Assembly (NCBI GenBank): GCA_030531555.1
Contig: JAUNNI010000006.1
Coordinates: 1-64,000 of the forward strand
Direction: 5' to 3'
Length of the DNA: 64,000 bases
DNA from: Eubacteriales bacterium
Lineage (GTDB): Bacteria; Bacillota; Clostridia; Lachnospirales; Lachnospiraceae
Shown: in pieces, positions 47,168-56,131 of the stretch
How positions within the stretch are numbered: the first letter of the stretch is position 1
Layout of the letters: every line of letters starts with the position of its first letter
Translations under genes and position numbers: made by a program
The notes under the pieces: generated by a model
Told to the model about the DNA's origin: nothing
The model's input: only the letters and a program-made list of their open reading frames with translations
The model's database searches: none

Positions 47168-48469
47168 CTAAATTTCTTTAAAAGCTTCTTCCAATGCCAC
47201 AATCAAATCTTCCACTTTTTCAATACCAATGGATAATCGAATCGTATTTGGCTTTATTCCCTGCTCCAACAGTTCTTCTTCTGTGCATTGGCTGTGTGTA
47301 GTTGTTGCCGGGTGGATCACAAGGGATTTCACATCTGCCACATTTGCAAGGAGGGAGAAGATTTCCAGATTGTCAATGAATTTTTGTGCTGCTTTGGCAT
47401 CACCTTTTACTTCAAATGTAAAGATGGAACCACCACCATTTGGCAAGTATTTCTTATAAAGTTCGTGAGTTGCTTCACTTGTTAAGGATGGATGATGTAC
47501 TGCTTCCACCTTTGGATGTTTTGCCAGGTAATCTACAATTTTTAAAGCATTGCTCACATGTCTTTCTACACGAAGAGATAAGGTTTCCAGCCCCTGAAGG
47601 AAAAGAAATGCGTGGAATGGGGAAAGAGTTGCTCCAGTATCTCTTAAGATGATGGCACGAATATAAGTTGCAAAGGCTGCAGGTCCGACGGCATCAGCAA
47701 AAGAGATTCCGTGGTAGCTTGAATTTGGCTCAGAAATCCATGGATATGCAGCAGAGGCTTTCCAGTCAAATGTGCCTCCATCAATAATCACTCCACCGAT
47801 TGCTGTTCCATGTCCACCGATGAATTTCGTTGCAGAATGAACAACAATGTCTGCGCCATATTCAATGGGGCGAACCAGATAAGGAGTGGCAAATGTGGAA
47901 TCAACCACCAATGGAATACCATGTGCATGGGCGATTTTTGCGATTGCTTCGATGTCTGCCACATTGGAATTTGGATTGCCAAGCGTTTCCACATAAAGGG
48001 CCTTGGTATTGTCTTGAATGGCTGCTGCGAAATTATTCACATCGTCTGGATCCACAAAAGTTGCGGTGATTCCACTTTGTAAAGGAAGGGTATGAGCCAG
48101 AAGGTTGTAGCTGCCACCATAGATGGTCTTTGCTGCTACAATATGTTCTCCAGACTTTGCCAAAGCCTGAATGGTATAGGTAATGGCCGCTGCACCAGAA
48201 GCAGTTGCAAGTGCGGCAACGCCACCCTCTAATGCTGCGATTCTTTGTTCAAAAACATCCTGGGTTGGATTGGTAAGTCGTCCATAGATGTTACCAGCGT
48301 CTCTTAGTCCAAAACGATCTGCAGCATGCTGTGAATCGTGAAATACAAAGGATGTGGAAGCATAGATTGGAACTGCTCTCGCATCGGTTGTTGGGTCTGC
48401 CTGTTCCTGTCCAATATGTAACTGTTTTGTCTCAAATCCCCAGTTTTTAGAATCTTTAATATTAGTCAT
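47168..48469 (-). CDS. metY: O-acetylhomoserine sulfhydrylase / aminocarboxypropyltransferase
   Basis: 433 aa. A Cys/Met-metabolism PLP enzyme with YGRLTNPTQDVFEQRIAALEGG and the PLP-lysine motif VVHSATKFIGGHG. N-terminal FETKQLHIGQEQADPTTDARAVPIYASTSF is typical of MetY, which makes homocysteine from O-acetylhomoserine and sulfide (or methanethiol to methionine). The ATG at 48467-48469 has GGAGG 8 bases upstream; an earlier ATG at 48484 overlaps that site. Monocistronic. The malY-like gene upstream would supply or compete for sulfur compounds. Confidence 0.95.
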   Translation of the reverse strand: MTNIKDSKNWGFETKQLHIGQEQADPTTDARAVPIYASTSFVFHDSQHAADRFGLRDAGNIYGRLTNPTQDVFEQRIAALEGGVAALATASGAAAITYTIQALAKSGEHIVAAKTIYGGSYNLLAHTLPLQSGITATFVDPDDVNNFAAAIQDNTKALYVETLGNPNSNVADIEAIAKIAHAHGIPLVVDSTFATPYLVRPIEYGADIVVHSATKFIGGHGTAIGGVIIDGGTFDWKASAAYPWISEPNSSYHGISFADAVGPAAFATYIRAIILRDTGATLSPFHAFLFLQGLETLSLRVERHVSNALKIVDYLAKHPKVEAVHHPSLTSEATHELYKKYLPNGGGSIFTFEVKGDAKAAQKFIDNLEIFSLLANVADVKSLVIHPATTTHSQCTEEELLEQGIKPNTIRLSIGIEKVEDLIVALEEAFKEI

Positions 48470-48541
48470 AATCTTTTCCTCCATATATCGTATTCACAAA
48501 GAAATTACTTCTTTGTTTTAATTCTTTGTTTTCTTTTATTC

Positions 48542-48570
48542 ATACTAACATGATAGGAATACTATGTCTA
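48542..48570 (-). promoter_or_regulatory. Possible metY promoter
   Basis: Minus-strand TAGACA (48565-48570), 17 bases, TAGTAT (48542-48547). A CAAAGAA/TTTCTTTG hairpin lies between it and the ribosome binding site. Confidence 0.4.
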
Positions 48571-48572
48571 AT

Positions 48573-48618
48573 TTTAAAAAATAATATGCAGTTATAGATT
48601 AATCCTATAACTGCATAT
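48573..48618 (-). terminator. Terminator of the malY-like gene
   Basis: A 14-bp perfect stem (48605-48618 with 48584-48597), then TATTTTTTAAAATT on the minus strand. Confidence 0.88.
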
Positions 48619-48663
48619 ATTTCTCTTATTTCTACTCCTAAGATAACCCACTGTAAAACATAT

Positions 48664-49872
48664 TTAATCCACAAATACGTATTTTTTCAGTCGGTCAAAT
48701 GCTTCAACCACCTGACTATGAGGCAGAGCCAGATTCATACGAATGTGGGTAGGGCCGTGGAACATCACGCCATCCTGCCAGCCAACACCAACCTCCCAGC
48801 CAGCATGTAACACATCAGTGATCGTCTTTCCGTGAGCTTCACACCATTTACCGGCATCAATAAAGAGCATGTAGGTTGCTTCTGGTCTGGTCACTTCCAC
48901 GCCCTCAAGCTCATTTTTAATAAAATCACAGGCATAGTTCACATTATCACTTAAAACCTGACAAAGCTGGCTAAGCCACTCTTCCCCTTCTGCTTTGTAG
49001 CCACCGACTAAGGCATGCATGGACAGAACATTCATAGAGTTATAATGAGTCTTATCTCCATGCGCTACAATACGTTCTCTCATTTTATCATTGTAAATGA
49101 TATGGTAGCTTCCAATCAAACCAGCCAGATTAAATGTCTTACTTGGTGCATAAAATGCTGCTGTATTGTCATGAGCATACTGGCTAATCGACTGGAATGG
49201 AATATGTTGATTTCCATTTAACAGAAGATCAGACCAGATTTCATCACAGATTACAGTCACCTGATTGCGCTCATACACTTCCGCTGCCTTTTCCAATTCC
49301 CAGCGTTCCCAGGCACGTCCCGTTGGATTATGTGGAGAACAGAAAATGGCTGTATGAATGTTATGTTCCTTAATCTTTCTGTCCATATCCTCAAAATCCA
49401 TGCGATAAATTCCATTTTCATCCTGTTTGAGAGGGCTATGAACGATATGATATCCGTTATTATTCAAGGTCATGGTGAAACCGATATAAGTTGGGCTATG
49501 CAGCAAAATGGCATCGCCTGGCTCTGCGCTGTAAGAAAGAGCAGAATTCACCCCACCTAATACACCATTTTCATATCCAATATGTTTCTTTTCCAGACCT
49601 TCCACACCATTATGAGTCTTCTGCCAACGGATGATGGCATCATAGTATTCATCGGAAGTCTCAAAATATCCAAAGGCCGGATGGCTTACACGGTCCATAA
49701 TTGCCTCAGTAATGGATGGTGCGGTTGCAAAGTTCATATCAGCTACCCACATCGGAAGAAAGGAAAAGCCTTCTTTTGGTGGCTTTGGAGCGAATTTCCA
49801 CACTCCGATTGCATCTACTGCCGCGGCGTCCTTACCATGGCGATCCATAATACTGGTAAAATCATATTTCAT
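48664..49872 (-). CDS. MalY/PatB-type PLP-dependent aminotransferase / cystathionine beta-lyase
   Basis: 402 aa, fold type I PLP enzyme. CSPHNPTGRAWERWEL, VICDEIWSDLLL and the PLP lysine in YAPSKTFNLAGLIGSY are hallmarks of the MalY/PatB group, which cleaves cystathionine or cysteine S-conjugates to thiol, pyruvate and ammonia. The N-terminal MKYDFTSIMDRHGKDAAAVD is also typical. GGAGAAAATAG precedes the ATG. It stands alone, divergent from the GntR gene and followed by a strong terminator. Beta-lyase activity is inferred from family. Confidence 0.9.
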   Translation of the reverse strand: MKYDFTSIMDRHGKDAAAVDAIGVWKFAPKPPKEGFSFLPMWVADMNFATAPSITEAIMDRVSHPAFGYFETSDEYYDAIIRWQKTHNGVEGLEKKHIGYENGVLGGVNSALSYSAEPGDAILLHSPTYIGFTMTLNNNGYHIVHSPLKQDENGIYRMDFEDMDRKIKEHNIHTAIFCSPHNPTGRAWERWELEKAAEVYERNQVTVICDEIWSDLLLNGNQHIPFQSISQYAHDNTAAFYAPSKTFNLAGLIGSYHIIYNDKMRERIVAHGDKTHYNSMNVLSMHALVGGYKAEGEEWLSQLCQVLSDNVNYACDFIKNELEGVEVTRPEATYMLFIDAGKWCEAHGKTITDVLHAGWEVGVGWQDGVMFHGPTHIRMNLALPHSQVVEAFDRLKKYVFVD

Positions 49873-50009
49873 CTATTTTCTCCTTTAATCTCTTTCGTTT
49901 TTTTCTTTATTCCTTGATTTGTGTCATTTTCCCTTCCTGCTTTTCCTTGATTTAGATTCCATTTATTTTTCAGAAATTTTTGACAATTTTCCAAGAAAAG
50001 TGAAATTCA

Positions 50010-50037
50010 TTGACACCCATGTCATAGTCAGTATACA
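50010..50037 (+). promoter_or_regulatory. gntR promoter with a palindrome over the -35
   Basis: TTGACA (50010-50015), 16 bases, TATACA (50032-50037). TGACA-CCCA-TGTCA (50011-50024) overlaps the -35 and is a candidate autoregulatory site. Confidence 0.6.
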
Positions 50038-50087
50038 ATAAATATCAGGTATTTTTCTACCTAAAATGAAAAGTATGGAGAATCATC

Positions 50088-50750
50088 GTGAAAAAAACAA
50101 ATTTTTTACAACAAAATGCTTATGACTTTTTGATTGAAGCCATAAAAAACGGATCTTTAATTTCCGATAAAATATATTCCTTAAACCAGATGGCGCAGGA
50201 AATCGGGGTTTCCAAGACTCCTCTACGTGACGCTGTATTACGTTTGGAGCAGGAGCGTTATATCGATATCCTCCCTTCCAAGGGATTCCAGCTCCACCGC
50301 ATGACAGAAACAGATATCATCGAAACCTATGAGATGCGTGAGGCATTGGAATTATTTTGTTTCAAGAAACTATCTCAAGGCCTTACTACGGAAAGAGGTC
50401 AGCTTTATTACAACAAATTACGGGGAAAGGTAAATGCCCAGAATGAGATCATCGCCACTACCAATGATCCGGAAGAATTCGCCCGCAAGGATTATGAATT
50501 CCATCGAAGTCTGGTTCAATTCGTAGGAAATGAAGCGATGCTGGAAATCTATCGCCAGTTCATGTACCGCATCTTCTGGCTCAATGTTACTTCCTTTACC
50601 AAAGAAGGGCGTATGATTGACACAGCAAAAGAACACGAATCCATGCTTGCCATGGTGGAACAGCATGATATCGCCAGCCTGGAATCATTATTAAAACATC
50701 ATCTGGTGATAGCGGAAAACATTAACCTTGAGCTTTTAGATGATCTGTAA
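50088..50750 (+). CDS. GntR-family regulator, FCD (FadR/VanR) subfamily (GTG start)
   Basis: 220 aa. The winged helix (SLNQMAQEIGVSKTPLRDAVLRLEQERYI) is followed by an all-helical FCD ligand domain with ETYEMREALE, DYEFHRSLV and the metal-type His pattern (H near EHESML and LLKHHL). Such regulators respond to organic or sugar acids. It converges on the tetronate-type operon, making that operon its likely target. The start is GTG at 50088-50090, 7 bases after GGAG. Confidence 0.9.
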   Translation: MKKTNFLQQNAYDFLIEAIKNGSLISDKIYSLNQMAQEIGVSKTPLRDAVLRLEQERYIDILPSKGFQLHRMTETDIIETYEMREALELFCFKKLSQGLTTERGQLYYNKLRGKVNAQNEIIATTNDPEEFARKDYEFHRSLVQFVGNEAMLEIYRQFMYRIFWLNVTSFTKEGRMIDTAKEHESMLAMVEQHDIASLESLLKHHLVIAENINLELLDDL

Positions 50751-50811
50751 TCCTTGAATGTATAAAATATATTGGAATATTCCATTTGATGAAAAATAGT
50801 ATTTCACAATC

Positions 50812-50839
50812 AAAAAACCTGCCCGAAGGCAGGTTTTTT
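50812..50839. terminator. Bidirectional terminator between gntR and the cyclase-family gene
   Basis: AAAAAACCTGCC (50812-50823) pairs perfectly with GGCAGGTTTTTT (50828-50839) around a 4-nt loop. Confidence 0.92.
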
Positions 50840-50886
50840 GATATTATATGAGTTATCGATTCTCATCGATAGGATAGACGGAAGAA

Positions 50887-51576
50887 TTAGTCTTCGATTT
50901 CAGCGATACATACTACCTGGCTGGAATCAAGTCCTTTGATTCTTAATGGAGCATTGAAGAATCTTACGATCTTAGCGCCAACAGGGATTTCGGAGAGGTG
51001 CATATCTTCAACACCTGTACAGAACTTGCCTGTGTAGTATCCAAGGATATTTCTGTGGCAATCTGGTGGTAATTCGCCTTCTGGACATTTGGAAGAAGCG
51101 GATCCGATTGCAAGGAAGTCCATACCGATACCCTTTAAGTTAGGGAAGTTTTCTGTCAGATAGATACCTGCACTTGGAGCGATATAAGCACCTTCGTTCT
51201 GGTATGTGTTCTGATCTGTGTCTCTGTACTGTTCCATACCTGTACGAATTAAAGCGAAGGAAACTTTTGCTAATGTGTCAGCAAATGGTTCTAAATCTTC
51301 TTTGTAGATACCCTGAGCTGGTCCCTTAGGAATTTCAAGTAAAGCTACTTCTTTGTGGCAGAAATAGTCAATGGATAATTCATTGATGCTGATACCATCT
51401 TTAACGAAATGACGAGGAGCATCCATATGTGTACCACAATGGTTTGGTAATTCAGATACGAAACTGCAGAATGGGCAATCTTCTGTAACGTCTGTGCACT
51501 GAGTTGTTTTAACTACTGGTTCACCTGGCCATGCGTAACCGTCTGGATCTAATTCATGAGATAAGAATAAAAACAT
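50887..51576 (-). CDS. Cyclase-family (kynurenine formamidase-like) metal-dependent hydrolase
   Basis: 229 aa. The metal-binding signature HCGTHMDAPRHFVKDG (HxGTHxDxPxH) defines the cyclase/arylformamidase family, whose members hydrolyse amides, lactones or esters with Zn or Mn. Third gene of an operon after a GarR/LtnD-like dehydrogenase and an OtnK-like kinase; a lactonase or sugar-acid role is more likely than kynurenine breakdown, but this is inference. AAGGAGGGT precedes the ATG. It ends near the bidirectional terminator. Confidence 0.87.
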   Translation of the reverse strand: MFLFLSHELDPDGYAWPGEPVVKTTQCTDVTEDCPFCSFVSELPNHCGTHMDAPRHFVKDGISINELSIDYFCHKEVALLEIPKGPAQGIYKEDLEPFADTLAKVSFALIRTGMEQYRDTDQNTYQNEGAYIAPSAGIYLTENFPNLKGIGMDFLAIGSASSKCPEGELPPDCHRNILGYYTGKFCTGVEDMHLSEIPVGAKIVRFFNAPLRIKGLDSSQVVCIAEIED

Positions 51577-51646
51577 AATGTACCCTCCTTAAAATTAAAA
51601 ATACTTATATAATTTTTTAATAATATTCCCCTTCTCCAAGGAACAT

Positions 51647-53068
51647 TTATTTCATTAATACTTCAGCTGCTTCTTTCAGAGTGCTGATTTCTCCTACATT
51701 ACCTGGGAAGATAACATATGGTGTCTGTGGGAATTTACTTTCCTCCCCTGTCTGCCATACTGGAATACCAGGTTTAATCTGTCCAAGTACATTTGCTTTC
51801 TGAACAGCGAGAGCCTTGGTTCCAACGTCAGAGGATGTGATACCACCTTTGGCAATTACAAAGCTTGGTACGATGGAAAGTCTTCCAACAAGAGACTGTA
51901 CGGCATCGGAGATGCGTACGGATAAGCGAAGATCGTCTTCTTTATCTCCGGTATCTGCTGTAATTAGGGCACGTGTTGTGTATACACATACTGTCTTTCC
52001 AGCGGAGATTGCTTCTTCTTCTAATTTCAGGCAACGATCTACTTCAGCGGCAAATGCTTCTTCATCCTTAACCAAAGTTGCATTCAATTCAACGAAAACG
52101 ATATTCGGATTTTCTTTCAGCATTTCTACCTGTTTTGTTGTTTTATCCGTGTGAGAACCAACCACGATGATACCACCGTTGTCTGTTTCTTTTACTACCA
52201 TCTGTTCTCTGCTAAGGAGTGGCTGATCTGTCACACCACCCATAACCTTAACGATGCCAGCTGCGGTACGGAACATAAATACTTTGCCCTGAGCCATAGC
52301 ACGGTATAAAGCAACACAGAAGATTTTTACGTCGATATAGTCAACTGCATTTACAATTACTTTATTGAAATCCTTCACCTGCATTAACTGTTCTGTGATC
52401 TTATCGTAGTTAAGTGCACGGATATCTTCTAAAGCGATTCCTGTAACGGAAGATGCTTTGAATTCACCTTTTGTCTTCTCTTCGATGTATTCTTTCACAT
52501 CAGATTTGGTATAACCAAATGTTTTGTCTTTTGCAAATTCAGTCTCTGCCGCAGGAACTAATTCATCACCATATTTTACATAATGAACATCATTGATTGT
52601 AAATCTTCCGCCTTCTTTGAAAAATGGGCATAAGATTTCGCCATCGATGATCTTACCTGTGCTCTTGGAATATTCTTCTCCCAAAATTACAGTTTCCAAT
52701 GGATAATGTCCACGGAGTGTAGAATCACTTCTACTGATGAAAATGTATTCTTTTCCAGTCTCTTTAGATACTTCAGCAACAACCTTGGCAATCTCTTTAT
52801 GTGCTTTTGTGGTCTGTTCTGCCGTAAAGCCACGAGAGTTTGTTAATACGTAGAAAAGATTGTTCTCTTCTGCAAAACCTTTTTCAATGCTGTCCTTGCT
52901 CCAGTTTGTGTATACAGAAATGTCATGAACTGTCTGAACACCGGTTGGATCATCGTCAAGAACAACGATTTTCTTATTATTTTTTGCGATTTCTGCCTGT
53001 AATAAGGCATCCACTGCAGCTTCATCCACTGCAGGATATGTATTCAAAATATCTGCGGAAATAGCCAT
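51647..53068 (-). CDS. Four-carbon acid sugar kinase family protein (OtnK/DUF1537-like)
   Basis: 473 aa with an N-terminal SBD (VVLDDDPTGVQTVHDISVYTNW) and C-terminal NBD with FVIAKGGITSSDVGTKAL and the phosphate loop GGGV-type stretch. These kinases phosphorylate 3-oxo-tetronates, D-threonate, D-erythronate or related acids. Position between a beta-hydroxyacid dehydrogenase and a cyclase-family hydrolase supports sugar-acid catabolism. No aldolase (OtnC) or isomerase (OtnI) follows, so the pathway is incomplete here. Length is somewhat above the usual 420-450 aa. Confidence 0.9.
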   Translation of the reverse strand: MAISADILNTYPAVDEAAVDALLQAEIAKNNKKIVVLDDDPTGVQTVHDISVYTNWSKDSIEKGFAEENNLFYVLTNSRGFTAEQTTKAHKEIAKVVAEVSKETGKEYIFISRSDSTLRGHYPLETVILGEEYSKSTGKIIDGEILCPFFKEGGRFTINDVHYVKYGDELVPAAETEFAKDKTFGYTKSDVKEYIEEKTKGEFKASSVTGIALEDIRALNYDKITEQLMQVKDFNKVIVNAVDYIDVKIFCVALYRAMAQGKVFMFRTAAGIVKVMGGVTDQPLLSREQMVVKETDNGGIIVVGSHTDKTTKQVEMLKENPNIVFVELNATLVKDEEAFAAEVDRCLKLEEEAISAGKTVCVYTTRALITADTGDKEDDLRLSVRISDAVQSLVGRLSIVPSFVIAKGGITSSDVGTKALAVQKANVLGQIKPGIPVWQTGEESKFPQTPYVIFPGNVGEISTLKEAAEVLMK

Positions 53069-53106
53069 ATCTTACTCTTCTCCTTTGTTTCCAAACAACG
53101 CTGGAA

Positions 53107-54000
53107 TTATTCTTCCACTTTCTTCACTTCAATATCAGCAAGTTTTTCAAAGTACTGAACGATGCCGCCGTGGTCATCACCCATATGTCCGTGAATCTTT
53201 AAAGTCTGAAGAATCTCGTATAACTGGGATGAATATGGAATTGGAACATCAATCGCATGTGCTGTATTTACAACATTTTTGATGTCCTTATGATTGATGC
53301 GGATTGGACCACCTGGTTTGAAGTTTCTTTCTACGATCATTGGAATCTTTGCATCAAGAACAGCACTTCCTGCAAGGCCTCCACGGATTGCCTGATATAC
53401 TTTCACTGGGTCTGCACCAGCCTTTGTTGCAAGAACAAATGCTTCAGAAACAACAGCGATTGTGTTATTAACGATAATCTGGTTGGCAAGCTTTGTTACG
53501 GAACCACTTCCGCTACCGCCAACGAGAATTGCGCTGGAACCTACGATATCAAAGTATGGCATAAAAGCATCAAAATCTTCTTTATCTCCACCTGCCATAA
53601 TTGCTAAAGTACCTGCGATGGCGCCTGGTTCTCCACCAGATACAGGAGCATCAATAAAACCAGCACCTTTTGCTTTTAATCCATTGTAGCATTCCTGAGA
53701 TTCCACTGGAGTAACGGAACTCATATCACATACGATAGCTCCTTCTTTGATGGTGGATGCTACGCCGCCTTCTCCAAAAAGAATTGCTTTGGAGATATCT
53801 CCGCTTGGAACCATGAGAATGATTCTCTCACACTGTTCTCCGATCTCTGCATAGCTTGCTTCTTTTGCACCAGAAGCTACAACATCTGCTACTGCTTCTT
53901 TGTTAAGGTCTGCTACTAAAAGCTCTTCTCCTGCTTTGAGCATATTCTTTGCCATAGGTCTTCCCATAATACCTAAACCAATAAAACCAACTTTAGCCAT
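53107..54000 (-). CDS. Beta-hydroxyacid dehydrogenase, GarR/LtnD-like (tartronate semialdehyde reductase or L-threonate dehydrogenase type)
   Basis: 297 aa from the ATG at 53998-54000 (AGGAGGAGG upstream). The Rossmann motif is GFIGLGIMGRPMAKNM, the substrate-binding motif DAPVSGGEPGA, and the catalytic-lysine region VTKLANQIIVNN, all diagnostic. GarR reduces tartronate semialdehyde; LtnD oxidises L-threonate. Being first in an operon with an OtnK-like kinase favours the LtnD-type role. The frame extends upstream to 54084, but that part is leader. Confidence 0.92.
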   Translation of the reverse strand: MAKVGFIGLGIMGRPMAKNMLKAGEELLVADLNKEAVADVVASGAKEASYAEIGEQCERIILMVPSGDISKAILFGEGGVASTIKEGAIVCDMSSVTPVESQECYNGLKAKGAGFIDAPVSGGEPGAIAGTLAIMAGGDKEDFDAFMPYFDIVGSSAILVGGSGSGSVTKLANQIIVNNTIAVVSEAFVLATKAGADPVKVYQAIRGGLAGSAVLDAKIPMIVERNFKPGGPIRINHKDIKNVVNTAHAIDVPIPYSSQLYEILQTLKIHGHMGDDHGGIVQYFEKLADIEVKKVEE

Positions 54001-54108
54001 AGCTATCCTCCTCCTGTTCCTGTCAGTCACATTTATGAACGCGGGGTCTTCGCTCACACCATGTGATAAATATAAGTCCCCCAAATATGTACCGTAACAT
54101 TTTTAAAA

Positions 54109-54182
54109 TATACCGATACATCGATATACCGATATATCGGTTCTTTTTTTATAATATTATACTAATATTTTGTAGAAGTCAA
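54109..54182 (-). promoter_or_regulatory. Promoter and repeated operator of the tetronate-type operon
   Basis: Minus-strand TTGACT (54177-54182), 17 bases, TAATAT (54154-54159); an overlapping TATAAT gives 15 bases. Just downstream of the start point lies a perfect palindrome ACCGATATATCGGT (54128-54141) extended by further CGATA/TATCG half-sites to 54109, with an 8-bp periodicity. The position suits a repressor roadblock, most likely by the GntR protein. Confidence 0.65.
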
Positions 54183-54267
54183 TGAAATTTTATATAAAAC
54201 ACACAAATATGAATCTATATTATCCATAATTATGAAAAATATAGATTCGAAATTGATTTCGAAGCAC

Positions 54268-54399
54268 AAAAAAAGCACCGATCACTCGGTGCTTTTTTCT
54301 TCATTCAATTCATTCATTTTCATAAGAGCCAGCTCTATTCGTTCGAATAACCTGTATTAGTTTTTCCTGTAGGTGATTGATATCTCTGTCTCTTATGGT
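54268..54399 (-). ncRNA. Candidate stand-alone small structured RNA (~130 nt)
   Basis: A strong minus-strand promoter, TTGACA (54426-54431), 16 bases, TAAAAT (54404-54409), predicts a start near 54397-54398. The first transcribed bases, CATAAGAG (54390-54397), pair perfectly with CTCTTATG (54321-54328), extended by CAG/CTG after one A-G mismatch. Inside are a TATTC-GAAC-GAATA hairpin and an ACCT/AGGT stem, giving a three-way-junction layout. A strong terminator follows (54271-54296: GCACCGA/TCGGTGC, T8). The only reading frame is 13 codons without a Shine-Dalgarno. I match it to no known family. Confidence 0.6.
54271..54297 (-). terminator. Terminator of the candidate small RNA (and any pgm read-through)
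   Basis: AAAAGCACCGA (54271-54281) pairs with TCGGTGCTTTT (54286-54296); T-run on the minus strand. Confidence 0.88.
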
Positions 54400-54565
54400 T
54401 AATATTTTAACACACATTATATGGTTGTCAAGTTGTTTTTGCTATAAAATGTGACAAATATCCCATTTTATATTATTAATTATTTTTTACTCAAATTTAT
54501 CTATTGATATTACTTATACATTAAAAAATATTTTGTCATTTTTATATCAAAATTATTACTTTTCT

Positions 54566-56041
54566 TTATAGATGTAAAAACTCTTTGAATCGTTTGCTAT
54601 ATTCCTCTGCTTTCTCTTCTGTTTCCATCTCACAGAAGATGCGTAACAATGGCTCAGTCCCTGAGAATCTGGCAATAATCCAGCTGCCATCTTCAAAATA
54701 AATCTTGCATCCATCCATGTAAGATACTTTTTCAATTGGAAGTTCGAATTCTGGTATCTTTTTCTCTTCAAAGAGAAGTTTCATCAACTCTTCTTTTTTC
54801 TCTATTGTAAATCGATAAGAATTCTCTACCATAAAGCTCTTGCCAAATTCCTCTTCGATTTCCTCGGATAATTCCGATAAACGTTTGCCTGTCACAGCAA
54901 TCATTTCTACCAGCAGGGACCCTGCATACACACCATCCTTGCCATTGATATGACCTTTTACAGTAAGTCCTCCGGAAGATTCCCCACCGATGATGGCATC
55001 CGTTTCCATCATTTTTGAGGAAACATGTTTAAATCCTACGGGAACTTCATAGCAAACCTGACCAAATGCTTCGGCCATACGATCAAGCATATGGGTCGTT
55101 GCAATATTTCGCACAGCAGGTCCACGCCATCCTTTGTATTTTAAGAGATAATAATACAATAGTCGTAAAATATCATTGGCAGTCAGATACCTTCCTTTGT
55201 CATCAATGACTCCAAGTCGATCCGCATCTCCATCGGTGGCAATACCAAGATCACATTCCATCTCTTTGACATAGGTACTTAATTCGGTTAAGGATTCCTT
55301 GCTAGGTGCCGGCATTCTTCGACCAAATAATGTATCATGGATTCCATGAATAATATCCAGTTCACAACGAGCAGTAGAAAGAATAACTTTTAAAGCCGTC
55401 TGACTCACTCCATACATTGGGTCAAGAACAATACGCAGTTTGCTATCACGAATCGCCTTCACATCGATATTATCCAAAATATTATCTAAGTATTCATTGA
55501 GTGGATTAAATTCTTTTACCAAACCAGCTGCCAATGCATTTTCATACTCAATATATTTCATTTCCGGTAATTTTTCTGCCTCAAAAAGATATTTTTCAAT
55601 CTCTTTGGTCTGATCTTCATTGGCATCTCTTCCACCATAGGTGAATACCTTAAAACCATTGTAGGTAGCCGGATTATGACTTGCTGTTACCATCATGCCA
55701 TAATGCATCTTATGTTTTTCTACATAATACATGATTAAAGGAGTTGGTGAAGAACGATTGACAAACCAGCAGGTAATTCCTTCCGCTGCAAATACCTCGC
55801 AAGCCCATTTCACAGATTCTTTGGATAAAAATCGACGGTCGTAACCAATAACGACACCCTCCTCTTCCACATGCTCTTTTTTCATTTTCATGGAAAGAGC
55901 TTTGGCTAAAAGCTGGATATTACTACGATTAAATTCGTCTCCAATGACAGCGCGCCATCCACCGGTACCGAAATGGATATCTTTGGCATATCCTTTTGTA
56001 GGAATTGTTCGAATCATTTGATTTCTTTCTATCTGCATCAT
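54566..56041 (-). CDS. Phosphoglucomutase/phosphomannomutase family enzyme
   Basis: 491 aa (490 from the second ATG). The phosphoserine loop is VTASHNPATYNGFKVF, the metal loop GIATDGDADR, the sugar-binding loop GGESSGG and the phosphate-binding loop RFSGTEPLLR. It interconverts hexose 1- and 6-phosphates for glycan or glycogen metabolism. GGAGG lies 4 and 7 bases before tandem ATGs at 56041 and 56038; the frame upstream of them is not expected to be translated. A terminator hairpin sits between carB and this gene. The 265 bases after its stop hold the small-RNA unit. Confidence 0.92.
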   Translation of the reverse strand: MMQIERNQMIRTIPTKGYAKDIHFGTGGWRAVIGDEFNRSNIQLLAKALSMKMKKEHVEEEGVVIGYDRRFLSKESVKWACEVFAAEGITCWFVNRSSPTPLIMYYVEKHKMHYGMMVTASHNPATYNGFKVFTYGGRDANEDQTKEIEKYLFEAEKLPEMKYIEYENALAAGLVKEFNPLNEYLDNILDNIDVKAIRDSKLRIVLDPMYGVSQTALKVILSTARCELDIIHGIHDTLFGRRMPAPSKESLTELSTYVKEMECDLGIATDGDADRLGVIDDKGRYLTANDILRLLYYYLLKYKGWRGPAVRNIATTHMLDRMAEAFGQVCYEVPVGFKHVSSKMMETDAIIGGESSGGLTVKGHINGKDGVYAGSLLVEMIAVTGKRLSELSEEIEEEFGKSFMVENSYRFTIEKKEELMKLLFEEKKIPEFELPIEKVSYMDGCKIYFEDGSWIIARFSGTEPLLRIFCEMETEEKAEEYSKRFKEFLHL

Positions 56042-56070
56042 TCTACCTCCTTGTCGAAATGGATCGATGA

Positions 56071-56120
56071 AAAAAGGAGCTGCGCTCCAAAGCATAGGAA
56101 TACCTTGAAACAGCAGCTCC
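56071..56120 (-). terminator. Terminator between carB and the phosphoglucomutase gene
   Basis: Minus-strand GGAGCTGC (56113-56120) pairs with GCAGCTCC (56076-56083), then TTTTTT. A tighter alternative GGAGC-GCA-GCTCC hairpin ends at the same T-run. It lies only 30 bases before the pgm start codon, with no room for a separate promoter after it. Confidence 0.8.
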
Positions 56121-56131
56121 AATAATAAATC

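Noticed and set aside
54001..54084. Upstream extension of the GarR-like gene
   Set aside because: It precedes the strong AGGAGGAGG site and is not part of the family.
54321..54397. A tRNA-sized fold (77 nt with a closing stem)
   Set aside because: No anticodon arm or invariant tRNA bases, so it was kept only as a candidate ncRNA.
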